A stretch of DNA of 64,000 nucleotides from Pantanalinema sp. GBBB05 (lineage in GTDB: Bacteria > Cyanobacteriota > Cyanobacteriia > Leptolyngbyales > Leptolyngbyaceae): assembly GCA_016743235.1 (NCBI GenBank), contig VRZD01000001.1, positions 186,001 through 250,000 on the forward strand. Reading direction: 5' to 3'. How positions within the stretch are numbered: the first letter of the stretch is position 1; every line of letters starts with the position of its first letter. The notes under the pieces are model-generated. The model was not told the DNA's origin, made no database searches, and saw only the letters and a program-made list of their open reading frames with translations. The position numbers were made by a program, and so were the translations under genes. Positions 28,097 through 37,929 of the stretch are shown here, piece after piece.

Positions 28097-28649
28097 ACCT
28101 GAGCGTTGCCAGTCAGCCAACTGGTGGCAAGGAGCTTGGCGATCGCTCATCAGTTATTTAGTCGTATCTCTGATTCTGCTAATTCAGCCACCTGCGATCG
28201 CCGCCTCTAACCTCGCCTTGCCCGTTTGGCAGGTGATCAGTGGGTGTGAACTGGAAGTTGGAGGGCTTTCTGGTTATCCAGACATCACCGAGCGAGTTCG
28301 CCTGGTAGGGATTGATGCACCCGATGTTGATCAAGCTCCCTGGGGTGAAATGGCAAAGCAGCATTTAGAACACTGGGTCGGTAGAAGCGCGATCGTGTTA
28401 GAGTCTGATGCGGAATCCAGAGATGACCAGGGCAGACGATTAGCCTATGTCTGGAATAACGGTAAATTGCTCAACGAACAACTGGTTGCCGAGGGTTACG
28501 CCCTAGCCGTTCCCCAACCCCCAAACAGTAAGTACGACCAGCGGCTTGCCCATGCTCAAGAACAGGCTCGTCTGCTAGGGCTGGGCATCTGGGATCCTGA
28601 CCATCCTATGCGGTTGACTCCAGTAGAATTTCGCCAACAACAGCGTTGA
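28086..28649 (+). CDS. Secreted SNase/thermonuclease-like nuclease
   Basis: Taking ATG 28086 (MKTRPERCQS) gives a signal peptide (SLISYLVVSLILLIQPPAIA) and an SNase-like domain with RVRLVGIDAPD, the catalytic-type SRDDQGRRLAYVW and LLNEQLVAEGYA. A longer frame from 28011 reads through the ferredoxin C-terminus and is unlikely. The protein is about 187 residues. Nucleic-acid cleavage outside the cytoplasm is probable. The first 11 bases overlap the ferredoxin stop, so the two genes are coupled. Confidence 0.8.
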   Translation: MKTRPERCQSANWWQGAWRSLISYLVVSLILLIQPPAIAASNLALPVWQVISGCELEVGGLSGYPDITERVRLVGIDAPDVDQAPWGEMAKQHLEHWVGRSAIVLESDAESRDDQGRRLAYVWNNGKLLNEQLVAEGYALAVPQPPNSKYDQRLAHAQEQARLLGLGIWDPDHPMRLTPVEFRQQQR

Positions 28650-28794
28650 AAAGAGATGGGGAAGATAAGGAGGATGGGGAAGATGGGGAAAATGCTCTGA
28701 ACCTCTTATCTGCCTTAACTCCGTCACCTGCCCTATCCCCCGACCTTCATCACCCTCCCGCTCTCCCTCACCTTTCCCCGGATCTACAGTATCT

Positions 28795-29625
28795 ATGTCT
28801 GATCAACTCCAAACCTACCTCGATATTGCGACTGAAGCCGCTCTGGTCGGAGGGGAAGTCCTGCGATCGTTTTTGGGCAAATTGGAGCATGTCGTTGAAA
28901 AAGGGCGTCCGGGGGATCTGGTGACAGAGGCAGATAAAGCCTCGGAGGACGCTGTATTAGCGGTATTGCGGCGCCATTTTCCCGATCATGCAATTTTGGC
29001 AGAAGAATCAGGACAGCTAGGGGATCAAACAGCAAAGTATTTATGGGCAGTGGATCCCTTGGATGGCACAACGAACTATGCTCACCAGTATCCGGCTTAC
29101 ACGGTGTCGGTTGGGTTACTGATTGAGGGTGTTCCTCAGGTTGGAGTCGTGTTTGATCCGTTTCGGCAGGAATTGTTTCGGGCGGCGCATGGATTAGGGG
29201 CAACCTGTAATCGGCGACCTATTCACGTTTCGCAGACAGATGACTTGAGCAAAAGCCTTTTGGTGACTGGATTTGCTTACGATCGCCGCCAAACCACCGA
29301 CAATAACTATGCCGAATTTTGCTATCTCACTCATCTCACACAGGGCGTTCGCCGCAGTGGTTCTGCTTCCCTGGATCTGGTACATGTGGCTTGTGGCAGA
29401 TTAGATGGGTATTGGGAGCGCGGCCTGTCACCTTGGGACATCACAGCGGGCATAGTAATTGTAGAGGAGGCGGGTGGCAAGGTAACCGCCTATGATGGCA
29501 GCCCATTGCAACTCCAATCCGGGCGGCTTTTGGCAACCAATGGTCACCTGCATTCCAGCCTCAGCCACGCTTTATTAGATGTACCGCCTCTGGTATCCTG
29601 GGCAGATCTAAACCATTTTCCTTAG
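28795..29625 (+). CDS. Inositol monophosphatase-family protein
   Basis: The 276-residue protein has the IMPase signatures: GDLVTEADKASEDAV, AILAEESG, the metal-binding WAVDPLDGTTNYAH and, near the end, SPWDITAGIVIVEEAGG. All Mg2+-ligand residues appear present. Substrates in bacteria can be inositol-phosphate, histidinol-phosphate, 3'-phosphoadenosine 5'-phosphate or fructose bisphosphate. hisZ lies close downstream, so a histidinol-phosphatase role is possible but unproven. Confidence 0.9.
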   Translation: MSDQLQTYLDIATEAALVGGEVLRSFLGKLEHVVEKGRPGDLVTEADKASEDAVLAVLRRHFPDHAILAEESGQLGDQTAKYLWAVDPLDGTTNYAHQYPAYTVSVGLLIEGVPQVGVVFDPFRQELFRAAHGLGATCNRRPIHVSQTDDLSKSLLVTGFAYDRRQTTDNNYAEFCYLTHLTQGVRRSGSASLDLVHVACGRLDGYWERGLSPWDITAGIVIVEEAGGKVTAYDGSPLQLQSGRLLATNGHLHSSLSHALLDVPPLVSWADLNHFP

Positions 29626-29780
29626 CGATCGCCGGAAGCCTTGGGACAACTCGGCTCTGGAAGCATAATTTTCACGCTTTCCAGACAACTTTGCCAAGAA
29701 AGTCCAGACGACTCTAGTGCAGAGGCGATACGGTCAGATTACACTAGAAAAAATCCAACGGCAGGTAAGCAGACACCATC

Positions 29781-30776
29781 ATGTCTTTTCAAATTGAGCG
29801 AGGGCTGTTTCTTCTGGACTTCATCGACCATCATGCAATTTTGGGAATTCCAGTAGATGCGGAGATTAAAGACATCCGCAAGCGGTATCTCAAAATCGCT
29901 CGTCGGTTGCATCCGGACAGTTGTGCCTCTGAAAGTGAGACAGACAAGCAACGCGCCAGCGAATTATTATCGAAGCTGGTTAACCCTGCCTGGGAAAAAC
30001 TCTCACAAGAGAAAGACCGCAGTGAGTATATCCTGCTGTTGAAATTGAAGGGACAGCAAGGGCTACGGCAGCAGAGTTCCGGAGAAATGAGTAATTTAGC
30101 CAAACAGCTTTCGACGGCTAGCAATCCGGATCACTTCTACCACACCTCGCTGAAAAGCCTTGCCGATCAACAATATGACCACTTAGATCAAACCCTGGAA
30201 TTAACCGCACAAATCAGCGAGTTAAATCTGGTGTTCTTGATGCGGAAAGAAGGCGCTGGGGAAGCGATCGCTAATTCCACCAAGCAGCCTCTCTATACCG
30301 GCAGCAACATTCCTGATTCTTCTCAATCGATAGCTAAACCTGGCGGAACAGCTGCACCCCCGCCACCCCGTCGGGAATCGATCGCCGAGCAGTATTACCG
30401 CCGGGCAGAAGGGCATGTTGCCAAAAATAATTTTGCTCAAGCCATTCTAGAATTACGGGATGCTTTACAAATTGAACCGAAAAATAGCCGCTGCCACGCC
30501 TTGATGGGAATGGTGTATTTGAAACAAAATCAGCCCAAAATGGCGAAGATTTACTTTGATAAGGCACTAGAGCATGATCCAGATACCGAAATGGCGCAAA
30601 TTGGTAAGCAACAGCTAGAAGGAGCCGCCGCGTCTAGCAAGGCAGCCGGAGCAAAAGCTGGAACGCAGAAAACACCACCCAAAGCCGATCCCAAAGCTAG
30701 CAAACCGGGAACGAAGCCAAATAATGATAAGCCGAGTGGTGGATTGTTTGGATTATTTGGTGGGAAGAAGAAGTAA
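29781..30776 (+). CDS. J-domain plus TPR protein
   Basis: Residues ~15-75 form a J-like domain with the HPD tripeptide kept (RRLHPDSC). A linker follows, then TPR motifs near 205-285 (AEGHVAKNNFAQAILELRDAL, then LMGMVYLKQNQPKMAKIYF) and a Lys/Pro/Gly-rich tail. It is probably a DnaK co-chaperone or adaptor. The stop overlaps the hisZ start (TAATG), so they are translationally coupled, an odd pairing. Confidence 0.75.
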   Translation: MSFQIERGLFLLDFIDHHAILGIPVDAEIKDIRKRYLKIARRLHPDSCASESETDKQRASELLSKLVNPAWEKLSQEKDRSEYILLLKLKGQQGLRQQSSGEMSNLAKQLSTASNPDHFYHTSLKSLADQQYDHLDQTLELTAQISELNLVFLMRKEGAGEAIANSTKQPLYTGSNIPDSSQSIAKPGGTAAPPPPRRESIAEQYYRRAEGHVAKNNFAQAILELRDALQIEPKNSRCHALMGMVYLKQNQPKMAKIYFDKALEHDPDTEMAQIGKQQLEGAAASSKAAGAKAGTQKTPPKADPKASKPGTKPNNDKPSGGLFGLFGGKKK

Positions 30777-32002
30777 TGGTATATCAACCGCCCACTGGTG
30801 CCAGGGATCTATTGCCTCTGGATGTCGCTCAAAAACGCTGGATTGAAGATCGGCTGCAACAGGTGTTTCACCGTTGGAGCTATCACCGGATTATTACCTC
30901 GACGCTCGAACGGTTGGATACTTTAATGGCAGGGGGCGCGATCGAGCGATCGACCGTAATTCACCTGCAAGATGCCGAAGAAGGAGCATTGGGCTTACGT
31001 CCGGAACTGACTGCCTCGATCGCGCGTACCGTGGTCACTCGTCTGGCTGGAGCCGCCCATCCCCTGCGCCTCTATTACAATGCCAATGTGTTCCGACGAG
31101 CCCAGGAAGGGAGCCATAGTCGGCAGCAAGAATGCTACCAGGCTGGCGTAGAACTGTTAGGCATGGGTGGATTACTGGCAGATACGGAAGTCTTGTTACT
31201 GCTAGTTGATTGTTTGCATCAGTTGGGTTTAAACCAATGGTCAGTCATCCTGGGGGAAGCAGGCTTAACCCGATCGCTGTTATCAGAGTTTCCCCAGCCC
31301 TTGCAAGCCAAAGTGCGTCATGCGATCGCGCACCTCGATCGGATGACTATAGAGATGTTACCGATGTCTGCCGAATTGCGCGATCGCGCCCTGTTCCTGA
31401 TGGATTTGCGGGGGCATCCAGCTGATGTGTTACCACGAGTTAGTAGCCTTGATCTCAACCCATCGCAACGGAAAGCCTTGAATAGCTTGAAGTCGTTGGT
31501 TGAATTGCTGCAAACCACTCCTGATGCTTTACCATCCCCCAATTCCTTGGTGCTTGATCTCAGCCTAATTCGGACGTTTGACTATTACACCGGCATCGTG
31601 TTTGAAGTGGTAAGCGAACATCCGGCTGGGCTGCAAGTGTTGGGACAAGGTGGACGCTACGACCAACTGTTAGGGCTATATCATCCTCAGGGACAAAGCT
31701 ATCCAGGGGTGGGATTCTCGCTGCAAATTGAGCAGCTGCATCAAGTCCTGTTGCCAACGGGACAGTTACCCCAATTCATTCCTTCCAGTCATTGCCTGGT
31801 GGTCCCCGATAGCCCGCAAGCCTACAGTGCAGCGCTCGCTCATGCTCAGGCGTTACGCAGTTCATCACCCTCCCAACAAGTAGAACTGGATTTAGGCAGC
31901 CGGACTCCTGGTGAAGTGCATGATTATGCTCGCCATCGGCGGATTCCGCAGATTGTGTGGGTAAAAGCGGGTGGCGCGATCGAGATCGAAACTGTAGACT
32001 AG
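30776..32002 (+). CDS. hisZ: HisZ, ATP phosphoribosyltransferase regulatory subunit
   Basis: The 408-residue HisRS-like protein begins VYQPPTGARDLLPLDVAQK, has the motif-2-like LRPELTASIARTV, and RTFDYYTGIVFEVV near 260. HisZ lacks aminoacylation and pairs with short HisG to make the first enzyme of histidine synthesis. Length and the missing anticodon-binding domain point to HisZ rather than HisRS. hisG is not in the window. It starts within the stop of the J/TPR gene. Confidence 0.9.
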   Translation: MVYQPPTGARDLLPLDVAQKRWIEDRLQQVFHRWSYHRIITSTLERLDTLMAGGAIERSTVIHLQDAEEGALGLRPELTASIARTVVTRLAGAAHPLRLYYNANVFRRAQEGSHSRQQECYQAGVELLGMGGLLADTEVLLLLVDCLHQLGLNQWSVILGEAGLTRSLLSEFPQPLQAKVRHAIAHLDRMTIEMLPMSAELRDRALFLMDLRGHPADVLPRVSSLDLNPSQRKALNSLKSLVELLQTTPDALPSPNSLVLDLSLIRTFDYYTGIVFEVVSEHPAGLQVLGQGGRYDQLLGLYHPQGQSYPGVGFSLQIEQLHQVLLPTGQLPQFIPSSHCLVVPDSPQAYSAALAHAQALRSSSPSQQVELDLGSRTPGEVHDYARHRRIPQIVWVKAGGAIEIETVD

Positions 32003-32148
32003 CCTCCTGAGATGATTTAAGTATCGTCTAGTTCCATTCCGGATGGTCTGGACTAAACTGGTGATGACTTCGCTAGAGGATTAATGGATAGCATGCAGCG
32101 CTAGCTCCTGCTTCCCCATCTTCCCTACCTCCCTCATCCCCACCAACC

Positions 32149-32664
32149 ATGTCTCGTCTTGCCAATACGATCGAAGCCATTCTCTACCTCAAAGGACGCT
32201 CGTTGACGATCGCCGAAATTGCTGAGTTTGCCGGGAGCGATCGCGAAACGGTGGCAGAGGGATTAATTGAACTGATGGCAGAGTATGCCCATCGGGACGG
32301 TGCTTTAGAAGTCGTGGAAACCCCAGAAGGGTATAGTCTACAACTGCGCGAAAGCTATCAGCATCTAGTACAAACCTTAATTCCTACAGATTTAGGAGTA
32401 GGAGCGTTACGCACATTAGCCGCGATCGCGCTGAAAGGACCGCTGACTCAAACCGTCCTGGTAGACCTGCGCGGGTCAAATGCCTATCAGCATGTGCAGG
32501 AACTAGTGGAACAGGGATTCGTCCGTAAACGGAGACAATCCGATGGACGGTCCTACTGGTTACAAGTAACGGACAAGTTTCATCAATATTTCCAGCTCAG
32601 CCAGTTACCTCAAGGATTGGATCAATACCTTAAACCCCAATCATCCACAGAACCCAGTTTGTAA
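32149..32664 (+). CDS. scpB: ScpB, segregation and condensation protein B
   Basis: The 171-residue protein holds two winged-helix domains: the first at about 1-75 (NTIEAILYLKGRSLTIAEIA), the second at about 85-165 (GALRTLAAIALKGPLTQTVL and the SNAYQHVQELVEQGFVRK region). It has ScpB's normal length and character. ScpB forms the SMC-ScpAB condensin with ScpA and SMC. No scpA is adjacent. Confidence 0.85.
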   Translation: MSRLANTIEAILYLKGRSLTIAEIAEFAGSDRETVAEGLIELMAEYAHRDGALEVVETPEGYSLQLRESYQHLVQTLIPTDLGVGALRTLAAIALKGPLTQTVLVDLRGSNAYQHVQELVEQGFVRKRRQSDGRSYWLQVTDKFHQYFQLSQLPQGLDQYLKPQSSTEPSL

Positions 32665-32671
32665 ATTCCAT

Positions 32672-32695
32672 CCCATTCTCCTTGATCAGAATGGG
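32672..32695 (+). terminator. Hairpin after scpB
   Basis: CCCATTCT (32672-32679) pairs with AGAATGGG (32688-32695). No clear T-run follows, so this is a weak terminator candidate. Confidence 0.4.
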
Positions 32696-32868
32696 GCTAC
32701 ATTGCAAACACACCCAAACAGGCAGGCGTTAATGGATAGACTTTTCTTTCTGTCCAGCGAATTTTCTCTAAAGTTCGGTTAGAGGTTCGGGATTTTCACC
32801 CTGATGGTACAGGTCAAAGTCAGGATTATAAATGTCAAAATAGTTAAAAGTAACCTATCGGATTTACC

Positions 32869-33234
32869 ATGGTCTTTAACCTGAACAGTGCGGATTTTTT
32901 TGGTACGGATGCCGAAGAACATGAAGCGAACCAATTACTAAAGTATCTCCAGCACCAATCACCAGAGGTATTAGCTCAGGTAGCGAAGTCGGTCACGCCA
33001 GAAGTGAAGCAAATCATTTCGCATAACGTTCAGGGATTGGTCGGCATGTTACCGTCAGAAGCCTTCAATGTCAAAATCACCACCGATCGTGAGAATCTGG
33101 CAGGCTTGCTAGCATCGGCAATGATGACGGGTTACTTCCTGCGCCAGATGGAGCAACGGATGGAGATGGAAGATATGCTGGCAGGCTCATTTAGCTTACG
33201 GCAAGAATCGCATGATGCAGACCGATTCGATTAA
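32869..33234 (+). CDS. DUF760 protein
   Basis: The 121-residue acidic helical protein carries LLKYLQHQSPEVLAQVAKSV and LASAMMTGYFLRQMEQRMEME, typical of DUF760, found in cyanobacteria and plastids. It is probably cytoplasmic. Its role is unknown. It is single, with trpB following. Confidence 0.8.
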   Translation: MVFNLNSADFFGTDAEEHEANQLLKYLQHQSPEVLAQVAKSVTPEVKQIISHNVQGLVGMLPSEAFNVKITTDRENLAGLLASAMMTGYFLRQMEQRMEMEDMLAGSFSLRQESHDADRFD

Positions 33235-33318
33235 TCGTTAGACCGACGACTAGAGACTGAGGGGCGAACTAGCCGTGAAGTTTATAATGGACGTTGTTCC
33301 ATTATTCCAAGCAGGCTT

Positions 33319-34575
33319 GTGACCACGACTCCGCTTCCTTCCAATCTCCAACCATCTTCCAGTTATTCCCCAAATCAACCTGATTCTCTGGGTCGCTTTG
33401 GCAAGTTTGGGGGCAAATATGTCCCCGAAACCCTGATGCCTGCGTTGGCAGAATTGGAAGCTGCCTTTAAGCAATCTAAGAGCGATCAGAGCTTTCAACA
33501 GGAACTTCAGGGATTATTACAGGACTATGTGGGACGACCCAGCCCGTTATACTTTGCGGAGCGGCTGACCACTCACTATGCCCGCCCAGATGGGACAGGA
33601 GCACAAATTTACCTGAAGCGGGAAGACCTGAATCATACTGGAGCCCATAAAATCAATAATGCCCTGGCTCAGGTGCTGCTGGCTAAACGGATGGGCAAGC
33701 AGCGGATTATTGCCGAAACGGGAGCCGGTCAGCATGGTGTGGCTACGGCAACTGTATGTGCTCGGTTTGGCTTGAAATGCATTATCTACATGGGCATCCA
33801 TGATATGGAGCGGCAAGCGCTCAACGTGTTTCGGATGCGGCTAATGGGGGCAGAGGTGTGTCCGGTAGCTGCGGGAACCGGCACTTTGAAAGATGCCACC
33901 TCAGAAGCCATTCGGGATTGGGTGACGAATGTGGAAACCACCCATTACATTCTGGGTTCGGTGGCGGGTCCCCATCCTTACCCAATGTTAGTCCGAGATT
34001 TTCAGGCAATTATTGGGCAGGAAACCCGCGCTCAATGTCAGGCAAAATGGGGTGGTTTGCCCGATATCCTGCTGGCTTGCGTCGGGGGTGGTTCGAATGC
34101 GATGGGTCTATTCCATGAGTTTGTCCACGAACCCAGTGTTCGGCTGATTGGCATTGAAGCGGCTGGGGAAGGGGTGGAGACTGGCAAACATGCGGCGACC
34201 TTAACCCTGGGTCGAGTTGGAGTGTTGCATGGTGCAATGAGCTATCTGCTTCAGGATACCGAAGGTCAAGTAATTGAACCGCACTCGATCAGTGCCGGAC
34301 TCGATTATCCCGGTGTTGGTCCTGAACATAGCTATTTGAAGGATTTAGGTCGGGCTGAATATTTCAGTGTGACGGACAAGGAAGCTCTTGCCGCCTTTGA
34401 GCGCTTATCCAAACTAGAAGGGATTATTCCTGCTCTGGAAACGGCTCACGCGATCGCCTTCTTAGAAACCCTTTGTCCACAGCTATCTGGCAGTCCCCGC
34501 ATTGTAATTAACTGCTCTGGACGCGGCGACAAGGATGTCCATACCGTCGCCAAATTCCTCACTCCTACCGAGTAG
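33319..34575 (+). CDS. trpB: TrpB, tryptophan synthase beta chain
   Basis: The 418-residue protein has [19 protein letters not shown] near the start, the PLP lysine in [32 protein letters not shown], and the phosphate-binding GGGSNAMG. It condenses indole and serine to tryptophan with TrpA. The start is GTG 33319. The ~25 N-terminal residues before GRFGKFGG are a variable extension. There is no trpA nearby, as in most cyanobacteria where trp genes are scattered. Confidence 0.95.
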   Translation: MTTTPLPSNLQPSSSYSPNQPDSLGRFGKFGGKYVPETLMPALAELEAAFKQSKSDQSFQQELQGLLQDYVGRPSPLYFAERLTTHYARPDGTGAQIYLKREDLNHTGAHKINNALAQVLLAKRMGKQRIIAETGAGQHGVATATVCARFGLKCIIYMGIHDMERQALNVFRMRLMGAEVCPVAAGTGTLKDATSEAIRDWVTNVETTHYILGSVAGPHPYPMLVRDFQAIIGQETRAQCQAKWGGLPDILLACVGGGSNAMGLFHEFVHEPSVRLIGIEAAGEGVETGKHAATLTLGRVGVLHGAMSYLLQDTEGQVIEPHSISAGLDYPGVGPEHSYLKDLGRAEYFSVTDKEALAAFERLSKLEGIIPALETAHAIAFLETLCPQLSGSPRIVINCSGRGDKDVHTVAKFLTPTE

Positions 34576-34597
34576 GCGATCGCTTGCATAGCTGACT

Positions 34598-34626
34598 GTA
34601 GAGCGGCAAGTGGTTTGTCGCTCTAC
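34598..34626. terminator. 12-bp stem hairpin after trpB
   Basis: GTAGAGCGGCAA (34598-34609) pairs with TTGTCGCTCTAC (34615-34626), with one G-U pair and a 5-base loop. It sits between converging trpB and a leftward nucleotidyltransferase gene, probably as a shared terminator. Confidence 0.6.
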
Positions 34627-34641
34627 GATCGCACTTTTCCA

Positions 34642-35514
34642 TCAAATCGGACGATCGCCCATCCCCTCTAATCCAGCGGCGGCGATTGCCCGTTGCACTA
34701 ACTCAGTCACATTTAGTCGTGCTGCCCATTGAGTCAGATAGGCAAAATCCAGGGAATTGCCCTGCACCTTCAGAATGCCCAACACATCCCGCCATTGCTT
34801 TTCGGATTGGCTGCGTTGTCCCCAGAGCAATTTCGCCAGAATGATATCTTCGGGGGCAGCTAGCCAAAATTGTTCTGACTCATCTAATCCGATCGCTTCC
34901 AATCTACGGCGTGCCATTTTTGCGCGATCGAAGTCAGTATGCGCATTCAGAACAATGTCAGCATTCAGGATCAGTTGCATGTGCGTGACACTGAGAACTC
35001 TAGCTCTGCCTGATTGGATATCGGATACAGCACCCGGCGGACAGTAAAACCCCTCGGCTTCCAGTCGGCTCACCAATGCCATGATTGCTGATGGCTCAAT
35101 TTCTACCACAACATCAAGGTCGCGGGTGGTGCGAGGATCACCATAGGCGATCGCGCAAACACCATTAGTAATGTAATAGGGAAGGTTGAGCGCTGCAAAC
35201 ACTGAATGCAACATCCGGGCAATTTCACTGGGGTCTTGTACCCACATGGTTGCGTCTCCAGATGGTGTTAATCGGGGTATCCATTTTTCTTGCAAGACTG
35301 ACTGAGCAAAGTATTGGGGAGCTAATTCACCCCTGGCTTTTGTCATGCCCCGCAGTGCCACAATTTTTGCCCACCGAATCATCTGAGCGGCGATGGCAAA
35401 TCGTTCCCCCGGCGTTTTTTGCCGCAAAAGCTCAAACTGATAGAGATCAGACTCTATAGAAGTATCGATCGCTTGGGGTTGGTAAGCAGAGTTAGTGGTG
35501 GATTCCAATTCCAT
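34642..35514 (-). CDS. Nucleotidyltransferase-fold protein (AbiEii/DUF-type)
   Basis: The 290-residue protein contains a nucleotidyltransferase core: YYITNGVCAIAYGDPRTTRDL then DVVVEI, the family's G-x-R-x-T-x-D-x-D pattern, plus LAAPEDIILAKLLWG. The first ~110 residues are a separate helical region. NTase proteins of this form act as toxins in some systems (AbiEii) but also occur alone. No antitoxin partner gene is next to it. Function is unassigned. Confidence 0.6.
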   Translation of the reverse strand: MELESTTNSAYQPQAIDTSIESDLYQFELLRQKTPGERFAIAAQMIRWAKIVALRGMTKARGELAPQYFAQSVLQEKWIPRLTPSGDATMWVQDPSEIARMLHSVFAALNLPYYITNGVCAIAYGDPRTTRDLDVVVEIEPSAIMALVSRLEAEGFYCPPGAVSDIQSGRARVLSVTHMQLILNADIVLNAHTDFDRAKMARRRLEAIGLDESEQFWLAAPEDIILAKLLWGQRSQSEKQWRDVLGILKVQGNSLDFAYLTQWAARLNVTELVQRAIAAAGLEGMGDRPI

Positions 35515-35691
35515 GCTGCACGTTCCTCTACCTCAGCTTCGATCAATGGTGCTATTGTAACACCTGGCTTTCAGCTACCTCTGATCTCTGCCCTATTGTC
35601 CATCACTAATGCTCTGTGATCACGCCTTTGAGGGCACTCGGTGATGATCCCGATTGCAAAACAATCACTACAAGAGAGCAGAGCGAGCGCA

Positions 35692-36666
35692 CTATTCAAG
35701 TAGAACTTGTAGGTCTGGGTCAAAGCTCAAAATCTTTGTAATCTGAGCCAGTTCGATCGAGCCAACCTGCTTTTGTCTCACTCCACTAGCAAATTGCTTC
35801 GGAATAACCAGGCAAGTGTTTTTAATGGTAGGCAACGCTTTCTTAGAGGAAGAACTGCAAAAGGATGAGAGGTAGAAACTTGCATTTGCATGACTGAGTT
35901 GCTCAAGTTCAGATTCCATTGATTTAGGAAGACTGAAAGATGCATAGGCTTGTCGAATCAATTGACCAACAATCTTCACATAATCTACATCCTGTCTGAA
36001 AAGATCTGAATACCGATAGACTTTGCCAGTACGGAGGTTCAAAGTTATTGAACGACTTGACAGAATTGGATAAAGTCCACTTGCACGGATCTCTTGACAC
36101 ACTATGCTAATAATGTTGTCTCGCGCAAATGCAATTTGACATTGATCTAACCTAACCGAGGATATGAATGTTTCACTTTTAGCGTGAGTTGTACAGTAAT
36201 CTGATCTTTCTAGCTTTTGCTGATAAAAGTTTCGTGCAGATTCAGAAAGTTTGGCGAATTCAACATTGATTTTAGCTTGAGTTTTGCCATCTCTTAAACC
36301 AGCTAAGTGAGGATACACTGTTTCCATATAGCAGTTGCCATTAGGAGAAACAATGCGTTTTGGAATCAACTTAAGTCTGAGACTATCCTCTGCTTTAACA
36401 AGGTTAGGATTAACCTCTTTTAGTAATTCTACATGGTGAATTTCAACTACTCTCAATTTATTGTATGGATTCAGTTGAGTAGATTCTTTAGCAGAAGCAG
36501 AACCCAGAAGATCTAACGGGTTAGAGGAAAAAGTTACTATTGCAATAGTAGATGGGAGAGAATGACGAGTTAATAAACACCCAGTTAGAACAACAAGTAA
36601 TCCTAATCCACCAATCCTAATCCATCCAACAGCAGTTTTTAAAGACTTCAACTTATTCATTATCAT
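35692..36666 (-). CDS. Lipoprotein-like exported protein, 324 aa
   Basis: The N-terminal hydrophobic segment ends in a lipobox (VVLTGC). The body has YHLEY-type strands such as SSRSITLNLRTGKVYRYSDLF, a pattern seen in DUF3298/DUF4163 (RsiV/PdaC-like) domains that bind or modify surface polymers. Several cysteines (YCTTHA, FCSSSS) lie in the mature part. It is AT-richer than its neighbours, suggesting recent acquisition. The DUF3298 link is tentative. Confidence 0.5.
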   Translation of the reverse strand: MIMNKLKSLKTAVGWIRIGGLGLLVVLTGCLLTRHSLPSTIAIVTFSSNPLDLLGSASAKESTQLNPYNKLRVVEIHHVELLKEVNPNLVKAEDSLRLKLIPKRIVSPNGNCYMETVYPHLAGLRDGKTQAKINVEFAKLSESARNFYQQKLERSDYCTTHAKSETFISSVRLDQCQIAFARDNIISIVCQEIRASGLYPILSSRSITLNLRTGKVYRYSDLFRQDVDYVKIVGQLIRQAYASFSLPKSMESELEQLSHANASFYLSSFCSSSSKKALPTIKNTCLVIPKQFASGVRQKQVGSIELAQITKILSFDPDLQVLLE

Positions 36667-36790
36667 GATTTTAAGCTTTTCCTAATCCTCGGTTGACTTC
36701 AATTCTGCTTACTGAAAACTTATATAGTTCAGTCGAGTTCTCAAGATAATTTCTGGTATATATAAGAAAACTCTAATTAGTACACTCTCA

Positions 36791-37111
36791 CTACAATCTT
36801 GATAGAGTTAAAAAAAACGTAATGTTAAGTATTACAGTCATAAATGCCCCTAGAATTGCACCTCTAAGCCAGTTCCATTTATTCCTTCTTTTTAAGAAAA
36901 TAATCATGGGAATAAGATAAATAAATTGAGATAAACCGATATAAAACCCGATTAGTCCAATAATATCTATGTCAATTCGTTTGGGTCGAATTGGGTTTCC
37001 AGGTTGGTAGTATGAAGTATAAAGAAAGACCGTAATAAAAAAAATAAGTAGATTAACTCCTAAGGTTAGGAAAGCACCAACAACTCTTTTAACTAATTCT
37101 TTCCGCATCAA
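36791..37111 (-). CDS. Small membrane protein, 106 aa
   Basis: Three hydrophobic helices (VGAFLTLGVNLLIFFITVFLY; IIGLIGFYIGLSQFIYLIPMI; LGAFMTVILNITFFLTLS) with short basic loops. No family recognised. It is AT-rich, in a leftward run with the lipoprotein-like gene and two related membrane genes downstream in map order. Confidence 0.5.
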   Translation of the reverse strand: MMRKELVKRVVGAFLTLGVNLLIFFITVFLYTSYYQPGNPIRPKRIDIDIIGLIGFYIGLSQFIYLIPMIIFLKRRNKWNWLRGAILGAFMTVILNITFFLTLSRL

Positions 37112-37191
37112 TTTTCCCTTAAATAACTTGCAGAAATCCTGCTAAAAACCTTAGGCATATTGATTATCCTTTCTTAAGATAGCTGATCGCA

Positions 37192-37518
37192 CTAACCAAT
37201 GTCAGGAAATGGCATTATCAAAAGTTCATAGTAAATCCATGTATCTAGTATAGATAAAGCTACTGTACCTCCTAGAATCAGCCACGATCGTAAAGAGGGT
37301 TTAACTAAAAAAGAAACACCGCTAACTATCAGCGATTTGAATAACCCAACAAATGCACCCATAGCTAGAACAAATAATACAGTTTGAGCTGGAGAAATAA
37401 GCTGCGTTGAAGGACGAATTTTTACAATCACATAAACTGATAAGTAGATGATTGCTGAGAGAGGGATACATAAAATTAAGGAAACTAAGAAGACTTTAGA
37501 GCCGCGTAGTGAAGAGAA
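37192..37518 (-). pseudogene. Second copy of duplicated membrane gene, start codon lost
   Basis: The frame is homologous over its length to the gene at 37593-37907 (shared GLFKSLIVS.VSFL and TVALS segments). Its original start position (minus-strand 37518-37516) reads AGG, where the paralogue has ATG within the same flank (CCAAAGCGAA, then TTCTCTTCACTACGC). Translation from the next possible start, GTG 37431, gives a 79-residue product missing the first membrane helix. It is therefore probably inactive or truncated. Confidence 0.55.
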
Positions 37519-37592
37519 CCTTGTTTCGCTTTGGTTGATAAATTTATCTAATTTCCAAAGATTTTCAGGTCAACAGCTTGGATTTGATTGCT

Positions 37593-37907
37593 CTAACCAA
37601 AAGGAAGCGGCATTGTCCAAATTTCATAGTAACTCCATGCCTCTAGTAAAGATAAAGCTACTGTACTTCCTATAATCAATCGCCATCGTAAAGAGGGTTG
37701 AAATAAGAAAGAAACAGCACTAACTATCAGCGATTTGAATAACCCAATAACTGCAACTATAGCCAGAAGAATTAATATATTCCGTAGGGTAAGGAGTAGA
37801 AAGCCATCAGCAAACAAAGCGATTAGTAGGTGAATAATTGCTGAACTGGAAGCACACAAAATTAAGGAAACCAAAAAGACTTTGAAGCCGCGTAGTGAAG
37901 AGAACAT
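37593..37907 (-). CDS. Membrane protein, 104 aa, intact copy of a tandem pair
   Basis: Three hydrophobic helices (VFLVSLILCASSSAIIHLLI; ILILLAIVAVIGLFKSLIVS; the region RLIIGSTVALSLLEAW) in a small leftward ORF. The neighbouring copy begins about 390 bases further left. Identity extends into the non-coding 5' flank, so this is a tandem duplication. Function is unknown. A NACHT-type remnant ends directly upstream of its ATG. Confidence 0.5.
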   Translation of the reverse strand: MFSSLRGFKVFLVSLILCASSSAIIHLLIALFADGFLLLTLRNILILLAIVAVIGLFKSLIVSAVSFLFQPSLRWRLIIGSTVALSLLEAWSYYEIWTMPLPFG

Positions 37908-37929
37908 TAGTTCGCTTTGGTTTGTGAAT

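Noticed and set aside
28646..28924. Rightward ORF in the gap before the IMPase gene
   Set aside because: It runs into the IMPase gene in another frame and consists of low-complexity sequence.
34642..35514. AbiE-type toxin-antitoxin pair
   Set aside because: No AbiEi-like antitoxin gene is adjacent; only a lone NTase-fold protein is seen.
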